A DNA stretch of 64,000 bases, from NCBI GenBank assembly GCA_030833445.1, contig JAURHD010000014.1, positions 1-64,000 on the forward strand, given 5' to 3'. This DNA comes from Cephaloticoccus sp. GTDB taxonomy: Bacteria; Verrucomicrobiota; Verrucomicrobiia; Opitutales; Opitutaceae. Position 1 is the first letter of the stretch, and each line of letters starts with the position of its first letter. The notes under the pieces are model-generated. The model was not told the origin of the DNA, ran no database searches, and worked only from the letters and a program-made list of their open reading frames with translations. The position numbers and the translations under genes are program-made. Below, one piece after another: positions 29,859 to 40,922 of the stretch.

Positions 29859-32408
29859 ATGCTCAGACGCAACCTCTGGAAGCTTATCCTCAGCCTCGCC
29901 ATCATGGGCTGGGCCGTGGCCACGCTACTACCCCTCAACGACCGACCGTTCCCCGAATACATCAAGTCGCAGGCGACGGCAAACAAGGCCGAGTTCAACC
30001 GTTTGGTTGACGAAGCCGCTGCCATGGCGGCGGCTGGACAAGCTCCCAGTGAGTTTGTCGCACTGAAGCGTATCGGCGCGGAACGGAAGATCGATCTCGC
30101 CCAATATTTTCCTGAGGTGCGCTTCGAAGCGAAGATGCGTAATATCGAGAAGCGCAATGACATCCTGTTGAACGAAATGCTCAAGCAGGCGAAGAGCCCT
30201 TTGCAATACGGTCTCGATTTGCGCGGAGGAGTGGCTTTCACCCTCGAGGTGGATGAAAAGGCCGCCGGCGCGGACAGCTTGCAAGACCGCAAGGAGAAAC
30301 TCGACAAGGCGATCGAGATCATAGGCCAACGCATCAACGCATTTGGCGTTACCGAGCCGGTCATCCGTCCGGTGGGCAATAATCGCATCGAGGTTCAGTT
30401 GCCCGGAGTTAGCACCAAGGACAACCCCGAGGTGGTGGACAATGTCAAGAAACCGGCCCGTCTCGATTTCCGATTGGTTCATCCATCGATCACCCCGCAA
30501 ATGACGGATGCCGTCCCGCCGGGTTACGAGATGATGACTCTGGATTACGAAGGGCAACGCGGCGAATCCTCCACGGAGGAAGTTTACGTAAAACGCATCC
30601 CGGAAATGACCGGCGAGATGATCGAGAATGCTTTTGCCCGCCCTGATATTTACGGCAAACCCGAGGTTATCCTGCAGTTTACCAATGATGGCAAAGCCCG
30701 CTTTGCCGAGGTAACCCGGGAAATCGCCGAGGGCGGCCAGAAGGCTGGCAGCATTGGTCGTTTGGCCATCGTGCTGGATGGAAAACTTTATTCCGCCCCG
30801 AGTGTGCGGGAAGAAATCGATAGCGACAGTGCACAGATCACCGGCAACTTCAGTGAACGTGAAGCCCTCAATCTGGCCAACGTGCTGAACAACCCGCTCG
30901 ACCTGCCCCTGATCATCAAGGAGCAATATGAGGTTACTCCTTCGCTCGCGGCTGACGCGGTTTCGAGTGGGATCAAGGCCTCCATCATCGGCACCGTCCT
31001 GGTGGCCGCATTCATGATCACCTACTATACGGTGGGTGGTTTGATCGCCGTCGTCACCTTGGCGGTAAATTTACTGATCATCGTGGGCGTAATGGCCAGC
31101 ATCGGCGCCACCATGACGCTTCCCGGTATTGCCGGCATCGTGCTCACGGTCGGCATGGCGGTGGATGCGAACATCCTGATTTTCGAGCGCATGCGCGAGG
31201 AACTCAATCTCGGCAAAAGCCTGCCGGCCGCGGTCAGTGCCGGCTACGACAAGGCATTCACCACCATTATCGATGCACACCTGACTCAACTCGCGATTTG
31301 TGCGGTAATGATCGGGTTGGGCAGTGGTCCAATCAAGGGCTTCGGGGTTACCCTCGCCATCGGTGTTTTTTCCACGATGTTCTCCGTATTGATTACCGGT
31401 CACTTCCTCACGGAATGGCTGGTGGATAAGAACATTATCAAGAAGTTCCCCATGATGTCCTTCATCAAGTCCATCAAGATGGACTTTTTGAAATATGCCC
31501 GGCCGGCATTTATCGTTTCCTGGCTGATCGTGCTGATCGGCGTGGGGATGGTATTTTCGAAAGGTGACAAGATCTACGGCATTGATTTCGCCGGTGGCGA
31601 TTCCATCACCGTTGATTTCAAGGAGCGGGTAAGTTCCGCCCAGATCCGTGAAGTAGCCCGGGCCAACAATCTCGGGGAGGTTAATCCCATTTATGTAAGC
31701 GAACTCGGCACGGGCCACGAAACGCTCCGAATCGAGACGGCCTACGACAAATCGGCCGAGGCATTGGCGGCGATCATCAAGGCTTACCCAAATGCCGGAC
31801 TCGAAAAGATCGGCGAGAACCGTATCGGGCCTGCGATAGGTGAGGAAATCCAATGGAATGCACTGAAGGCACTCTCCTGGTCGATGCTCATTGTGTTGGC
31901 CTACATCGCACTGCGCTTCGAATTCGGTTTTGGCATCGGTGCGGTGGTGGCCTCGGTTCACGACATTCTGATGACGATTGGCATCTTCGTGCTTTTTGGA
32001 TATCAATTCTCCGCGCCGATGGTGGCGGCCATCCTCTGTATCGCCGGTTATTCGATCAATGACACCATCGTGGTCTTCGACCGTATTCGGGAGGAATTAA
32101 AGCTTAACCCGAACACCCGCTTGCGCGAAGTAGTGAACATGGCCATCCACCGGGTGTTTGCCCGGTCCCTCATGACCAGTATCACAACCTTGCTGGCTGC
32201 CTCTGCCCTCTATGTTTTCGGCACCGGCGTGCTCAAGGATCTCTCGTTCACCTTCATCGTGGGTATCATCACCGGCACCTTCTCCTCCATCTTCATCGCT
32301 TCCCCGGTATTTTTCTGGTGGCACAAGGGCGATCGTAAACATGTGGAGGCGCACGCCGATGTTGCGCCGAAATACGAATGGACCGGGTCCAGTAAGGCAT
32401 CAGAGTAA
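29859..32408 (+). CDS. secDF: Fused protein translocase SecD-SecF
   Basis: SecD part LQYGLDLRGGVAFTLEVD ... LTVGMAVDANILIFERMREEL; SecF part GIDFAGGDSITVDF ... GYSINDTIVVFDRIREEL in one ORF. Confidence 0.96.
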   Translation: MLRRNLWKLILSLAIMGWAVATLLPLNDRPFPEYIKSQATANKAEFNRLVDEAAAMAAAGQAPSEFVALKRIGAERKIDLAQYFPEVRFEAKMRNIEKRNDILLNEMLKQAKSPLQYGLDLRGGVAFTLEVDEKAAGADSLQDRKEKLDKAIEIIGQRINAFGVTEPVIRPVGNNRIEVQLPGVSTKDNPEVVDNVKKPARLDFRLVHPSITPQMTDAVPPGYEMMTLDYEGQRGESSTEEVYVKRIPEMTGEMIENAFARPDIYGKPEVILQFTNDGKARFAEVTREIAEGGQKAGSIGRLAIVLDGKLYSAPSVREEIDSDSAQITGNFSEREALNLANVLNNPLDLPLIIKEQYEVTPSLAADAVSSGIKASIIGTVLVAAFMITYYTVGGLIAVVTLAVNLLIIVGVMASIGATMTLPGIAGIVLTVGMAVDANILIFERMREELNLGKSLPAAVSAGYDKAFTTIIDAHLTQLAICAVMIGLGSGPIKGFGVTLAIGVFSTMFSVLITGHFLTEWLVDKNIIKKFPMMSFIKSIKMDFLKYARPAFIVSWLIVLIGVGMVFSKGDKIYGIDFAGGDSITVDFKERVSSAQIREVARANNLGEVNPIYVSELGTGHETLRIETAYDKSAEALAAIIKAYPNAGLEKIGENRIGPAIGEEIQWNALKALSWSMLIVLAYIALRFEFGFGIGAVVASVHDILMTIGIFVLFGYQFSAPMVAAILCIAGYSINDTIVVFDRIREELKLNPNTRLREVVNMAIHRVFARSLMTSITTLLAASALYVFGTGVLKDLSFTFIVGIITGTFSSIFIASPVFFWWHKGDRKHVEAHADVAPKYEWTGSSKASE

Positions 32409-32428
32409 TCGCTCACGGGGCACTACGT

Positions 32429-34159
32429 TTGATGCGCTGGACTTACACGCCGCCCTCGGCCGAGGAGGTCGAGGCGTTTAGCCAAAACGCGAAATTCAGT
32501 CGGGTTATGGCCGAGCTGTTGCTGCGTAATGGCCATCGAGATCCCGTTTTGGCAGAGACCTTTTTGGAACCCACTTTGGCTAGCTTGGGTGACCCGTTTA
32601 TCCTGCCCAACTTGGAAGCGGCAGCCAGCCGGTTGCGCCAAGCGGTGCTCGGTAATGAAGCCGTCGTGGTGCTGGGAGATTACGATGTGGATGGCGTGAG
32701 CAGCACAACCCTGCTGGTCGGAATTTTGCGCCGATTCGGCCTCAGCCCCCGGTTTGTTGTGCCGCGCCGGGCGGAGGATGGTTACGGCCTTTCCCGCAGT
32801 GCCATTGACCGGGCATTGGAGGGCGGTAAACCGCAGCTCTTCGTGGTGCTCGACTGTGGGACGAATTCGTTCGATGAGGTGGCTTACCTGATTGAGCAAA
32901 ATATCGATGTAGTGGTGGTGGACCATCATCGATCGAAGGAAGGAACCCTGAAGCAGGGAATCTTGGTCAATCCCCACGTTGATGGTGAAACTGGGGCCGT
33001 TCAGGAGGAATTGCGCAATCTTTGCACCGTGGGTCTGGTCTTCAAGCTGGCCCATGGTCTCATCAAGCAGTTGCGGCAGGAGAATCATCCGGTCGCATTG
33101 GATATCAAATTACGTGATGAGTTGGATTTGGTGGCACTCGGGACGGTGGCCGATCTGGTGCCACTCCTGGGTGAAAATCGCACACTCGCGAAGCACGGGC
33201 TACGCATCTTGCAGAATACCAGTCGTCCCGGTCTCAAAGCTCTGATGTCTGTGGCCGGGGTTCGTGAAGGTCAGGACATCACTCCGGTGGATATTTCTTT
33301 CCGTCTGGGGCCACGAATCAACGCCAGTGGGCGGCTCGCAGATGCCGCCCTTTCGGTTGAGTTGATGCTTAGTGCCGATGCCCGATTTAGTGCCGAAACG
33401 GCCCGGCAATTGAATGAGTTTAATCGGGAACGGCAGGATATTGAGCGTTTGATCACCGAAGACGCAGATCGGATGATTGAGTCCAGCTATGCCGATGACC
33501 AAGGGATTGTCCTCTATAGTGAGGATTGGCACCCGGGGGTGGTGGGCATTGTGGCGGGTCGAGTATCGCGAAAATACAATCGACCCTGCATCGTATTGGG
33601 CAATGATGGTGAGCTGGCCAAAGGGTCCGGTCGCAGTGTGAACAGAATAAATTTGGTCGAGGTGCTGGCAACTTGCAGTGAGCATTTGGATAGTTGGGGT
33701 GGCCATCCCATGGCCGTTGGCGTCGCGGTAAAGAAGGAGCATTTGGCTGCATTTCGTATCCGGTTCGCCGAAGCGGTTCGGGAATATGCGGGCAGTGACA
33801 TCGCCGAGGCGGAACTCGAAATCGCGGCCTGGTTGAGCCCGGATATGATCGGCGAGGCATTGATGATGGAACTGGACGCGCTACACCCCTTTGGGCAGGG
33901 GAATCCCGAACCTGTATTTGGAATTCGGGGCGTGGTTTTCCGTCAGTCTCCCGACGTCTTCAAGGATCTCCATTTCCGCTTTTGGTTTGATGGTGACAAC
34001 GGTCGGAGATTGCACGGGGTGGCATGGAAAATGGCCGACCGGGTGCCTCCCGCTCGTGAACCTGTGGATTTGGCCGTCAAATTGACCTGGAATCACTTCA
34101 ATGGACGCAAGTTGCTGCAACTGGAGTTGATAGACTGGCGCCCTTCAACCAAGAGCTGA
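32429..34159 (+). CDS. recJ: Single-stranded-DNA-specific exonuclease RecJ
   Basis: DYDVDGVSSTTLLVGILRRFG, VVVDHHRSKEG, LGPRINASGRLADA. Confidence 0.96.
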   Translation: MMRWTYTPPSAEEVEAFSQNAKFSRVMAELLLRNGHRDPVLAETFLEPTLASLGDPFILPNLEAAASRLRQAVLGNEAVVVLGDYDVDGVSSTTLLVGILRRFGLSPRFVVPRRAEDGYGLSRSAIDRALEGGKPQLFVVLDCGTNSFDEVAYLIEQNIDVVVVDHHRSKEGTLKQGILVNPHVDGETGAVQEELRNLCTVGLVFKLAHGLIKQLRQENHPVALDIKLRDELDLVALGTVADLVPLLGENRTLAKHGLRILQNTSRPGLKALMSVAGVREGQDITPVDISFRLGPRINASGRLADAALSVELMLSADARFSAETARQLNEFNRERQDIERLITEDADRMIESSYADDQGIVLYSEDWHPGVVGIVAGRVSRKYNRPCIVLGNDGELAKGSGRSVNRINLVEVLATCSEHLDSWGGHPMAVGVAVKKEHLAAFRIRFAEAVREYAGSDIAEAELEIAAWLSPDMIGEALMMELDALHPFGQGNPEPVFGIRGVVFRQSPDVFKDLHFRFWFDGDNGRRLHGVAWKMADRVPPAREPVDLAVKLTWNHFNGRKLLQLELIDWRPSTKS

Positions 34160-34244
34160 TCGGTGCACGCATGCGCTCCAATGGAATTCCTGCAAATTCA
34201 CGCTTGCCCTTTGGGGTCTCAATCTGCTTTTTCGCACCCTCCAC

Positions 34245-34321
34245 GCACCCGTAGCTCAATTGGATAGAGCGTCTGACTACGAATCAGAAGGTTTGGGGTT
34301 CAAGTCCCTACGGGTGCACCA
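34245..34321 (+). tRNA. tRNA-Arg (anticodon ACG), CCA encoded
   Basis: Acceptor GCACCCG/CGGGTGC, anticodon arm TCTGA-CTACGAA-TCAGA, T arm GGGTTCAAGTCCC, terminal ACCA. Confidence 0.97.
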
Positions 34322-34324
34322 CTT

Positions 34325-34361
34325 TTAAGCCACCAATGCATTGCATCGGTGGCTTATTTTT
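34325..34361 (+). terminator. Intrinsic terminator after tRNA-Arg
   Basis: TAAGCCACC ... GGTGGCTTA followed by T run. Confidence 0.85.
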
Positions 34362-34378
34362 TGGCCACTATTGCGGGC

Positions 34379-36589
34379 TTAGGCTGGATAGGAGACCGGC
34401 AATTCGGCGGCCCGCGATATGTCCTGTCCGAGTAATACAACAATGTCGTGCCGCCGCTCCGGTGGGTAGACCTCCAGTCGGGTGATGCCGCCGTCCTTGA
34501 GCTCACATTCGATGGTGGTCTGACCGGGCAGATTTAACTTGAAATCGACATTCCAACGATCGCTCGGCCAAGCGGGGAAAAGATAGATACGCGAACCCAC
34601 GCATTGGACCAACATGGTCTGCATGGCAATTTGGGTGACACCTCCATGATCAAAATCGGGGATCCAATCGTAATTGGGTCCCCAAAAGCCCTTGAAGCGG
34701 ATTTGTGGCTGATTGGAGCTCTCGCAATTTTTGTGGGCTAGGTAGGCCGCTACATTCGTGATCCCTAGGTATGCAGCGTGAATGGCGTCCTGTCGCCAGC
34801 AGCCGGTATCGGGGAAGGTGCGGTGCGTGTAGGCATTACGGGCCGCATCCAAATCAGGATGGCCGATGCCATAGAGTTTATACGGGAAAACCGCATAGAG
34901 CTCCGGATTTTCCGAATTGTGCGGAGTGTCTTCGACTTTGGCCGCATGCAGGAGCATACGGGCGCCATGGCGCACTCCTACGGGGATTTCCGGCAAACGG
35001 GCGGATAACGCCCGCCATGCCCCTAAATCACTCACTTCAAGGTAAGTATCCGGCAGGGCCAACAGTTGTGGGAGCAGGTAATGCAGACCCGCTATCTCCG
35101 GCATTGGATTTTCCGTTTCCCACCAAGTTTCGAGTGATTGTGCGGGTTTGAGTAGCAACCGACCCTCACTGTCATTGGGGTAATGCAGGGCATAGAACCT
35201 CAATACCGCCCGGGCAACGGGGAGAAGTTCGTTGGTGAGTAGTGCCTCGTCGCCGGTGTGCTGGTAGGTTGCGAGCATCAGGGCGATCAGCTCGAAGCCA
35301 CTTTGCCAATAGCGGCGGATGTATTGATTTTCCACATCGCCCGGTTCCTTATCAGTGCGATCCAAACCATAGTTGCTCGGGAGGAGGGCACCCCAGAAAT
35401 ACTGGGTCTCCGGGAAAAATACACCACCGTGGCCGAACCAGACCTGCGTTCGTTGTTCAGCCAAGGACAACATATCGCGATACATCCGGAAGAGCGGACG
35501 CATCAAATCAAAATCTCCATTGGCGAGCAGGCCCCAGTAAAGCAAACGCGTGTTTTGCCACCAATACCCACCGCCCCAACGCCGATAATCCGCGTCGTAG
35601 GATTCTCCAGTTACGCCCCAGTCGGCGGTGAATAATCCGCCGTTGAATTTTATGGGAAAAAGTCCCCGGCCTGAACACGCAATCATGTATCGCTGCCATT
35701 GCAGGTGCTCGGTGATATTTCCCGGGTTGCACCAATCTGTGTCGCGCAAGCCGGCGTGGATGTGGCTGCGTTCCCAGAAATCACGCCACCAAGTCTGATG
35801 GTCGCGCCACGCATCCCGCAGCGACGGAAGTCCGTCGGGATTGGCCGCACCTTGGATCTGGTTGACCCATTCATTGATGGTGGGGGTTTGGGCACAGTGC
35901 ACCGTAACGGAGAACACCGCCGAGGTGGTCTTGCGCGCGGTAATGATGCCGCTCCGGCCCTTGCGCTTGAATCCGGCGCCTTGCAGATAGCCGCCAAAGG
36001 TTCGACCTATCAACGGATCGTCGTTCTCCGACTTGAATTCGTCCAAGCTCTGGGCTTGCAGCACTTCACCCCAAATCGAACTTTCGTTACGCTGATACCA
36101 TGCGACGGCCCCGCGCAGTTTGGGCACGATGATATCAGGTTGGAAAGTAACAGGTTTCTTGGGATCCAGTCCCAGGGCGGAATAGGCTTCACGGCCGGTA
36201 ATTTCCCGAGCCTGGTTGCGCCATGGCTCCAGCTCGACCCGAACATTCACTGGTTCGTCACTGGTTACTTCGACCACCAGACGTGGCCAGTGGGCATCCA
36301 TCCACAACCGCACCTTGGTCGAACCATTGGTGACCAAGATGGAGGCGTCGGCCAATGAAAGCCGCTGTTCGAATTTCCCTTCATCGAGCAGGTCGGGTTT
36401 TAGACTGATCCTCAACCTCCCGATTTTGATCAGACGCGACAGGTGATCCCATGCGTCAGTCTTGGACAGATAGAAAAGGATGTCACCATCCTGATCCGTC
36501 CATATGTTGGCGGCAATGTCACCATTACCAAGGGGTAGTGAATCGGCCGATGAATGGCCGGGGGTATTCCAAGTGATGTCTCCAATCAC
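34379..36589 (-). CDS. Large glycoside-hydrolase-like protein (DUF5703/GH95-like)
   Basis: N-terminal ITWNTPGHSSADSLPLGNGDIAANIW typical of this group; W/Y-rich (alpha/alpha) barrel-like region. Confidence 0.65.
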   Translation of the reverse strand: MIGDITWNTPGHSSADSLPLGNGDIAANIWTDQDGDILFYLSKTDAWDHLSRLIKIGRLRISLKPDLLDEGKFEQRLSLADASILVTNGSTKVRLWMDAHWPRLVVEVTSDEPVNVRVELEPWRNQAREITGREAYSALGLDPKKPVTFQPDIIVPKLRGAVAWYQRNESSIWGEVLQAQSLDEFKSENDDPLIGRTFGGYLQGAGFKRKGRSGIITARKTTSAVFSVTVHCAQTPTINEWVNQIQGAANPDGLPSLRDAWRDHQTWWRDFWERSHIHAGLRDTDWCNPGNITEHLQWQRYMIACSGRGLFPIKFNGGLFTADWGVTGESYDADYRRWGGGYWWQNTRLLYWGLLANGDFDLMRPLFRMYRDMLSLAEQRTQVWFGHGGVFFPETQYFWGALLPSNYGLDRTDKEPGDVENQYIRRYWQSGFELIALMLATYQHTGDEALLTNELLPVARAVLRFYALHYPNDSEGRLLLKPAQSLETWWETENPMPEIAGLHYLLPQLLALPDTYLEVSDLGAWRALSARLPEIPVGVRHGARMLLHAAKVEDTPHNSENPELYAVFPYKLYGIGHPDLDAARNAYTHRTFPDTGCWRQDAIHAAYLGITNVAAYLAHKNCESSNQPQIRFKGFWGPNYDWIPDFDHGGVTQIAMQTMLVQCVGSRIYLFPAWPSDRWNVDFKLNLPGQTTIECELKDGGITRLEVYPPERRHDIVVLLGQDISRAAELPVSYPA

Positions 36590-36626
36590 GCGGTTAGTCG
36601 TAGGAAGTGGTCGTCCATAAGCAAGA

Positions 36627-36649
36627 AAACCCGCCGGGTGGGCGGGTTT
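36627..36649 (-). terminator. Intrinsic terminator downstream of hpf
   Basis: Minus strand AAACCCGCC-CACCC-GGCGGGTTT followed by TCTTGCTT. Confidence 0.75.
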
Positions 36650-36676
36650 ACCGTGGAATATATAGATTGACGCGAA

Positions 36677-37051
36677 TCAGACTGCCTTGGGCAGGGCGAC
36701 ATCCGCGAATTCGATGGTGTGCGGGTGATTGCGCTTTTCTTTTTCCAAGCGGGCGCGCCGACGCAGCATCCGGTCGAGTTTATCGGTCAGGAGTGAGATG
36801 GCCTTGTGGCATTCGTCGGACGACACCGTGGCATTGAGTTCAGGCCCATTGATTACCATATGGCCCTTGGCTTTGAAGCGACTGCTCACCGCCTCCTTGG
36901 AGTCACATTCCAGTTCCACGCGGATCCGCAGGATACGTTCCTCGTGACGAAACAATCTCTCGGCTTTCTCGCGGACGTAGGTTTTGAGTGAAGGGGTCAG
37001 GTCGAGATGGATGCCAGAGACGATTAGTTCGTGGTTATTTTGTCTGTTCAT
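36677..37051 (-). CDS. hpf: Ribosome hibernation-promoting factor, short form (HPF/YfiA)
   Basis: IVSGIHLDLTPSLKTYVREKAERLFRH...RILRIRVELECDS; DRMLRRRARLEKEKRN. Confidence 0.92.
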   Translation of the reverse strand: MNRQNNHELIVSGIHLDLTPSLKTYVREKAERLFRHEERILRIRVELECDSKEAVSSRFKAKGHMVINGPELNATVSSDECHKAISLLTDKLDRMLRRRARLEKEKRNHPHTIEFADVALPKAV

Positions 37052-37104
37052 ATTTCGGTCCATGGGTTGTGGTTGCTGACAGAAATGAGTCGATATTTGA
37101 TGCC

Positions 37105-37923
37105 ATGGCCTCGCTAAGCGAAGCACTTAAACCATTCTCCGCCGTCATCGTGACGGGGGGATCCTCCGGTATTGGAAAATCGTTCATCAAACTGTTGAGG
37201 AGTCTGCAACCCGATCTGCAGTTTTGCAACCTCTCTCGCAGTTTTCCCGAACTAAAATCAGGAGAACTTAAGTTGCACCACATTGCTGTTGATCTGGCCG
37301 ATAGGGCTGGGCTGGGCACCACGGTTGAGAGTATTGATGCTTGGCTTGCCAGCGTGGCGCCCGTAGGAAAAGTCCTGCTGATAAACAACAGTGGGTATGG
37401 TGGTTACGGTGCATTTCCTGAACCAGATATCACTCATCAACTAGGAATGATTGATTTGAATGTCCGGGCGTTGGTGGAACTGAGTGCACGTCTGTTACCG
37501 ACTCTACGCACCCGGGGTGGCGCCATCATAAACATAGCTTCTACTGCCGCATTCCAGCCGACTCCGTGGATGGCGGTTTATGGAGCTACCAAGGTTTTTG
37601 TTTTACACTGGAGCCTGGCCTTGAATCAGGAACTACGGGGCACTGGCGTGCAAGTGCTCGCCGTATGTCCGGGACCCACTGCGACGGAGTTTTTTCGCCG
37701 GGCCGGACTAAAACAGGGGAGTGTGGTGGATGCGCTCAGCATGGATAGTGAGACCGTTGTGCAGCAATCCCTGCAAGCACTCGCCGCCGGTCGATCCTTG
37801 GTGGTTACCGGTTGGAAAAACAAACTAGGTGCAGCCGTGATTTCAGTTTTTCCAAAACCGTTGGCGACATGGATTTCTTCCAAGGTGCTCGCCCGATTCC
37901 GACTCCAAAAGGTGGCACGATGA
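37105..37923 (+). CDS. Short-chain dehydrogenase/reductase
   Basis: VIVTGGSSGIGKSFIKLL, INNSGYGGYG, YGATKVFVLHWS. Confidence 0.92.
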   Translation: MASLSEALKPFSAVIVTGGSSGIGKSFIKLLRSLQPDLQFCNLSRSFPELKSGELKLHHIAVDLADRAGLGTTVESIDAWLASVAPVGKVLLINNSGYGGYGAFPEPDITHQLGMIDLNVRALVELSARLLPTLRTRGGAIINIASTAAFQPTPWMAVYGATKVFVLHWSLALNQELRGTGVQVLAVCPGPTATEFFRRAGLKQGSVVDALSMDSETVVQQSLQALAAGRSLVVTGWKNKLGAAVISVFPKPLATWISSKVLARFRLQKVAR

Positions 37924-38735
37924 ATCCCCCTGAACCAGGGAAGGGATTCTATGCAGGCAAAGCCTGTGCATGGCCTCCCCGGCCCCCGCCAAAACCAGAG
38001 AATGTAAGGCAGATTACGCCTGTGGAGATGCGATCATGGATCATCTATGAAGATGAGCGGCTCTTGGTTGTAAATAAACCGGGGGATGTGGTGTGCCATC
38101 CTTCCAAGGCCGGTCCATGGTCAAGCTTGGTGGGAGCCGCGCGCGAATACACCGCTTTGCCGACGATGCATTTGGTCTTCCGATTGGATCGGGAGACCAG
38201 TGGCGTGGTTGTATTAACAAAGGATTCTGCGATGGCGGGTCGATTGCAGACCGCGATGCAGAAGCGTAAAGTCGGCAAGGAATACCAGGCTATCCTGACG
38301 GGTGAGTTACGAGACGCAGTTACAGTCGATCAACCGCTCGGCGATGATGTCTCGAGTCCGGTCTATGTGAAAACCACTGTCCGCCCTGATGGTTTGGCGG
38401 CGAAGACGCATTTTACCCCGCTGAAGACGGCCAATGGTTTTACCTTGGCCAAGGTGGTGACGGAGAGCGGACGGAAGCATCAGATCCGGGCGCATGCTCT
38501 TTGGCTGGGCCATCGATTGGTGGGCGACAAAATTTACGGCCCCGATGATCGCTTGTATCTGGAATTCATCGATCACGGTTGGAGTGTGGCAATGGCCGAC
38601 AGATTACTATTACCCCGGCAAGCCCTGCATTGTGCCTCGATTGACTTGACCATCGCCGGAGCGCCAGAGGTCTTCCGGGCCCCACTGGCTGCGGACATGC
38701 AGGACTTTTGTGTCAGTCACGGATTAACGATGTGA
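37920..38735 (+). CDS. RluA-family pseudouridine synthase
   Basis: VVNKPGDVVCHPS, LVFRLDRETSGVVVLTKDSAMAGRLQ, HQIRAHALWLGHRLVGDKIYG. Confidence 0.93.
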   Translation: MNPPEPGKGFYAGKACAWPPRPPPKPENVRQITPVEMRSWIIYEDERLLVVNKPGDVVCHPSKAGPWSSLVGAAREYTALPTMHLVFRLDRETSGVVVLTKDSAMAGRLQTAMQKRKVGKEYQAILTGELRDAVTVDQPLGDDVSSPVYVKTTVRPDGLAAKTHFTPLKTANGFTLAKVVTESGRKHQIRAHALWLGHRLVGDKIYGPDDRLYLEFIDHGWSVAMADRLLLPRQALHCASIDLTIAGAPEVFRAPLAADMQDFCVSHGLTM

Positions 38736-39477
38736 CTGCAGCTGCGACGGCCGCCTGCATGGCACCGATGCGGTCAGACACAGGCAAGGCGGACGGTGTT
38801 TCCAAAGTATAACTCAAGGTAGTATGCGAGAGACTGAGAAATATCGCTTCCGGCCAATTGGTGCGGAGGAGGGGATCGCTAACCGGTCGGATGATGCCAG
38901 GTTCGGCAATAGGCCGACCGTCGATAATGCTGGCCGGTTCTATCGGCATCAATCCACTCACTGTCTGGATCATCTTATCGGCCAAAGTTGGACGGGCCCT
39001 CGGGTTGAGCTCGTAAAGATAGAATCCGGTCGATTCCCAGTCTTCATGCAGGCATAGAGTAAGATCAAATGGGGGCTGCCGCCCCAACCAGCGGGTATGG
39101 GCCTGAACTTCTAGCGAGCTTCTGTCCTGATAATCGCGGTTGAGGTCGCATTGGTCGACGTTTTCGCGGGTGGCGGCCTGCAGTCCTTCGGGATTTAGCA
39201 CCGGGCAGATAAACCAATTGGCATTATTTGAGAAAAATCCGGCACGTAGCATGGTCAGCAGGGCGAGGGGCGGCGCCGGTTCATCCCCATGTAGCCCAGC
39301 CGAGATGTATATCCGGGGACGCGGCCCGGGATTTCGCCGGGTCAGGGCAATGAGAGGGAATTCGCCGATTCGACCGAATGTCTCGACGCGAAATCCCTGG
39401 GCCAACGCAGCGGTTTCGATATCGCCGATCAGTTCATGCACGTTGAGGGAGGATCCCGGCTTACCAGTAGAATTCAT
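38713..39477 (-). CDS. M14-family zinc carboxypeptidase / MpaA-like amidase
   Basis: YISAGLHGDEPAPPLALLTML, NPEGLQAATRENVDQCDLNRDY, CLHEDWESTGFYLYEL. Confidence 0.85.
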   Translation of the reverse strand: MNSTGKPGSSLNVHELIGDIETAALAQGFRVETFGRIGEFPLIALTRRNPGPRPRIYISAGLHGDEPAPPLALLTMLRAGFFSNNANWFICPVLNPEGLQAATRENVDQCDLNRDYQDRSSLEVQAHTRWLGRQPPFDLTLCLHEDWESTGFYLYELNPRARPTLADKMIQTVSGLMPIEPASIIDGRPIAEPGIIRPVSDPLLRTNWPEAIFLSLSHTTLSYTLETPSALPVSDRIGAMQAAVAAAVTSLIRD

Positions 39478-39538
39478 GCCGACGCTATAATCGTGGCTTG
39501 GAACCGGGGTGCAAACCCTGTTAACAATTACTCTTTCC

Positions 39539-40912
39539 ATGTCACAAGTTCGCGTCCGCTTCGCCCCGAGTCCCACCGGGTTTTTCCATATCGGCAGTGC
39601 CCGCACGGCCCTGTTCAACTGGCTATATGCCCGTCACACGGGCGGGCAGTTTATTCTGCGGATTGAGGATACCGACAAAGAGCGCAACAGTGACGCGTTT
39701 CTGAATGTAATCTATGACAGTTTGAAATGGCTCGGGCTGAATTGGGATGAGGGTCCTCAGGTCGGTGGAGATTTTGGACCCTACCGCCAGAGTGAGCGTG
39801 GAGAGATTTATAAGATTTACGTGCAGAAACTGCTCGATGCAGGTCGAGCCTACGAGAAGGATGGTGCTATCTGGTTTAAACTTCTTGGCGAGCGCTCTGA
39901 GGTTTTTGATGATCGCAGGGAGAAGACCGTGACTAAGGTCAAGACAGAGCCGACCGTGATCGAAGATCGGATTCGTGGACATGTTGAGCGAATCGAGGAT
40001 GAGGATTTCGTTATTGTGCGTTCAGACGGTAATCCGGTTTTTCACCTGGTTAACGTGGTGGACGACATTGCAATGGGCATTACGCATGTCATCCGGGGAG
40101 AGGATCACCTTTCGAATACCAGCAAGCATGTGGAATTATTTAAGGCTTTTGGGGCCTCAGTGCCGGAATTTGCTCACATACCACTAATCCTGAAGCAGAA
40201 CGGTCCGGGCAAAATGTCCAAACGTGATCAAGGTGCCCTTGTCGAAGAGTATCAGCGTCGGGGTTTTCTGCCGGATGCCTTAGTCAATTTCCTCAGCTTG
40301 CTCGGCTGGAATCCAGGTGATGACCGCGAGAAAATGCCGATCGAGGAAATCGTGCGGCTCTTCGATCTCCCCGGAGTGAATCAAAGTAATGCCCGATTTG
40401 ACGATAAGAAACTCGCGCACATGAACATGGTTTACCTGCTGGAATTGCCGGCAGATGAATTCGTGACGAAGGTCCGCACCTATCTCACCGCCCAAAGTGC
40501 TGGACCGGCTCTGGCGGCGGATGAGGGCTACTTTCGCGAGGTCATGCTTCTCAGTCAGCCCAAGATCAAGGGTTTTGAAGAGTTACCCTCTTACACAGTC
40601 TATTTCTTTACCGAGAACTATCCGATCGACGACAAGGTGAAAACCAAGGTCATGGGTAAAGGCGAACCCAAGGTCCGCTTGGCTGAATTGATCGCAGCGA
40701 TGCCGGCCATGGATTTTACCACAGATGAAAGCATCGAGAATGGAATCAAGGCAGTGGCCGAGGCCAATACCCAAGGCTTTGGGGCTTACCAATCAATCGC
40801 GCGACTGGCGCTGACGGGCACCAATGTAGGGCCAAGTATCACCGGCATTATGCGGGTGCTGGGCCGTGACAAGGTGTCGGCACGACTCGTTGGGTTTGCC
40901 GCGGCGAATTAG
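39539..40912 (+). CDS. gltX: Glutamyl-tRNA synthetase
   Basis: [40 protein letters not shown]. Confidence 0.98.
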   Translation: MSQVRVRFAPSPTGFFHIGSARTALFNWLYARHTGGQFILRIEDTDKERNSDAFLNVIYDSLKWLGLNWDEGPQVGGDFGPYRQSERGEIYKIYVQKLLDAGRAYEKDGAIWFKLLGERSEVFDDRREKTVTKVKTEPTVIEDRIRGHVERIEDEDFVIVRSDGNPVFHLVNVVDDIAMGITHVIRGEDHLSNTSKHVELFKAFGASVPEFAHIPLILKQNGPGKMSKRDQGALVEEYQRRGFLPDALVNFLSLLGWNPGDDREKMPIEEIVRLFDLPGVNQSNARFDDKKLAHMNMVYLLELPADEFVTKVRTYLTAQSAGPALAADEGYFREVMLLSQPKIKGFEELPSYTVYFFTENYPIDDKVKTKVMGKGEPKVRLAELIAAMPAMDFTTDESIENGIKAVAEANTQGFGAYQSIARLALTGTNVGPSITGIMRVLGRDKVSARLVGFAAAN

Positions 40913-40922
40913 ATTAGATCCA

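Noticed and set aside
34245-34361. tRNA-Arg as an integration site for a mobile element
   Set aside because: No integrase, direct repeat or phage-like gene seen on either side.
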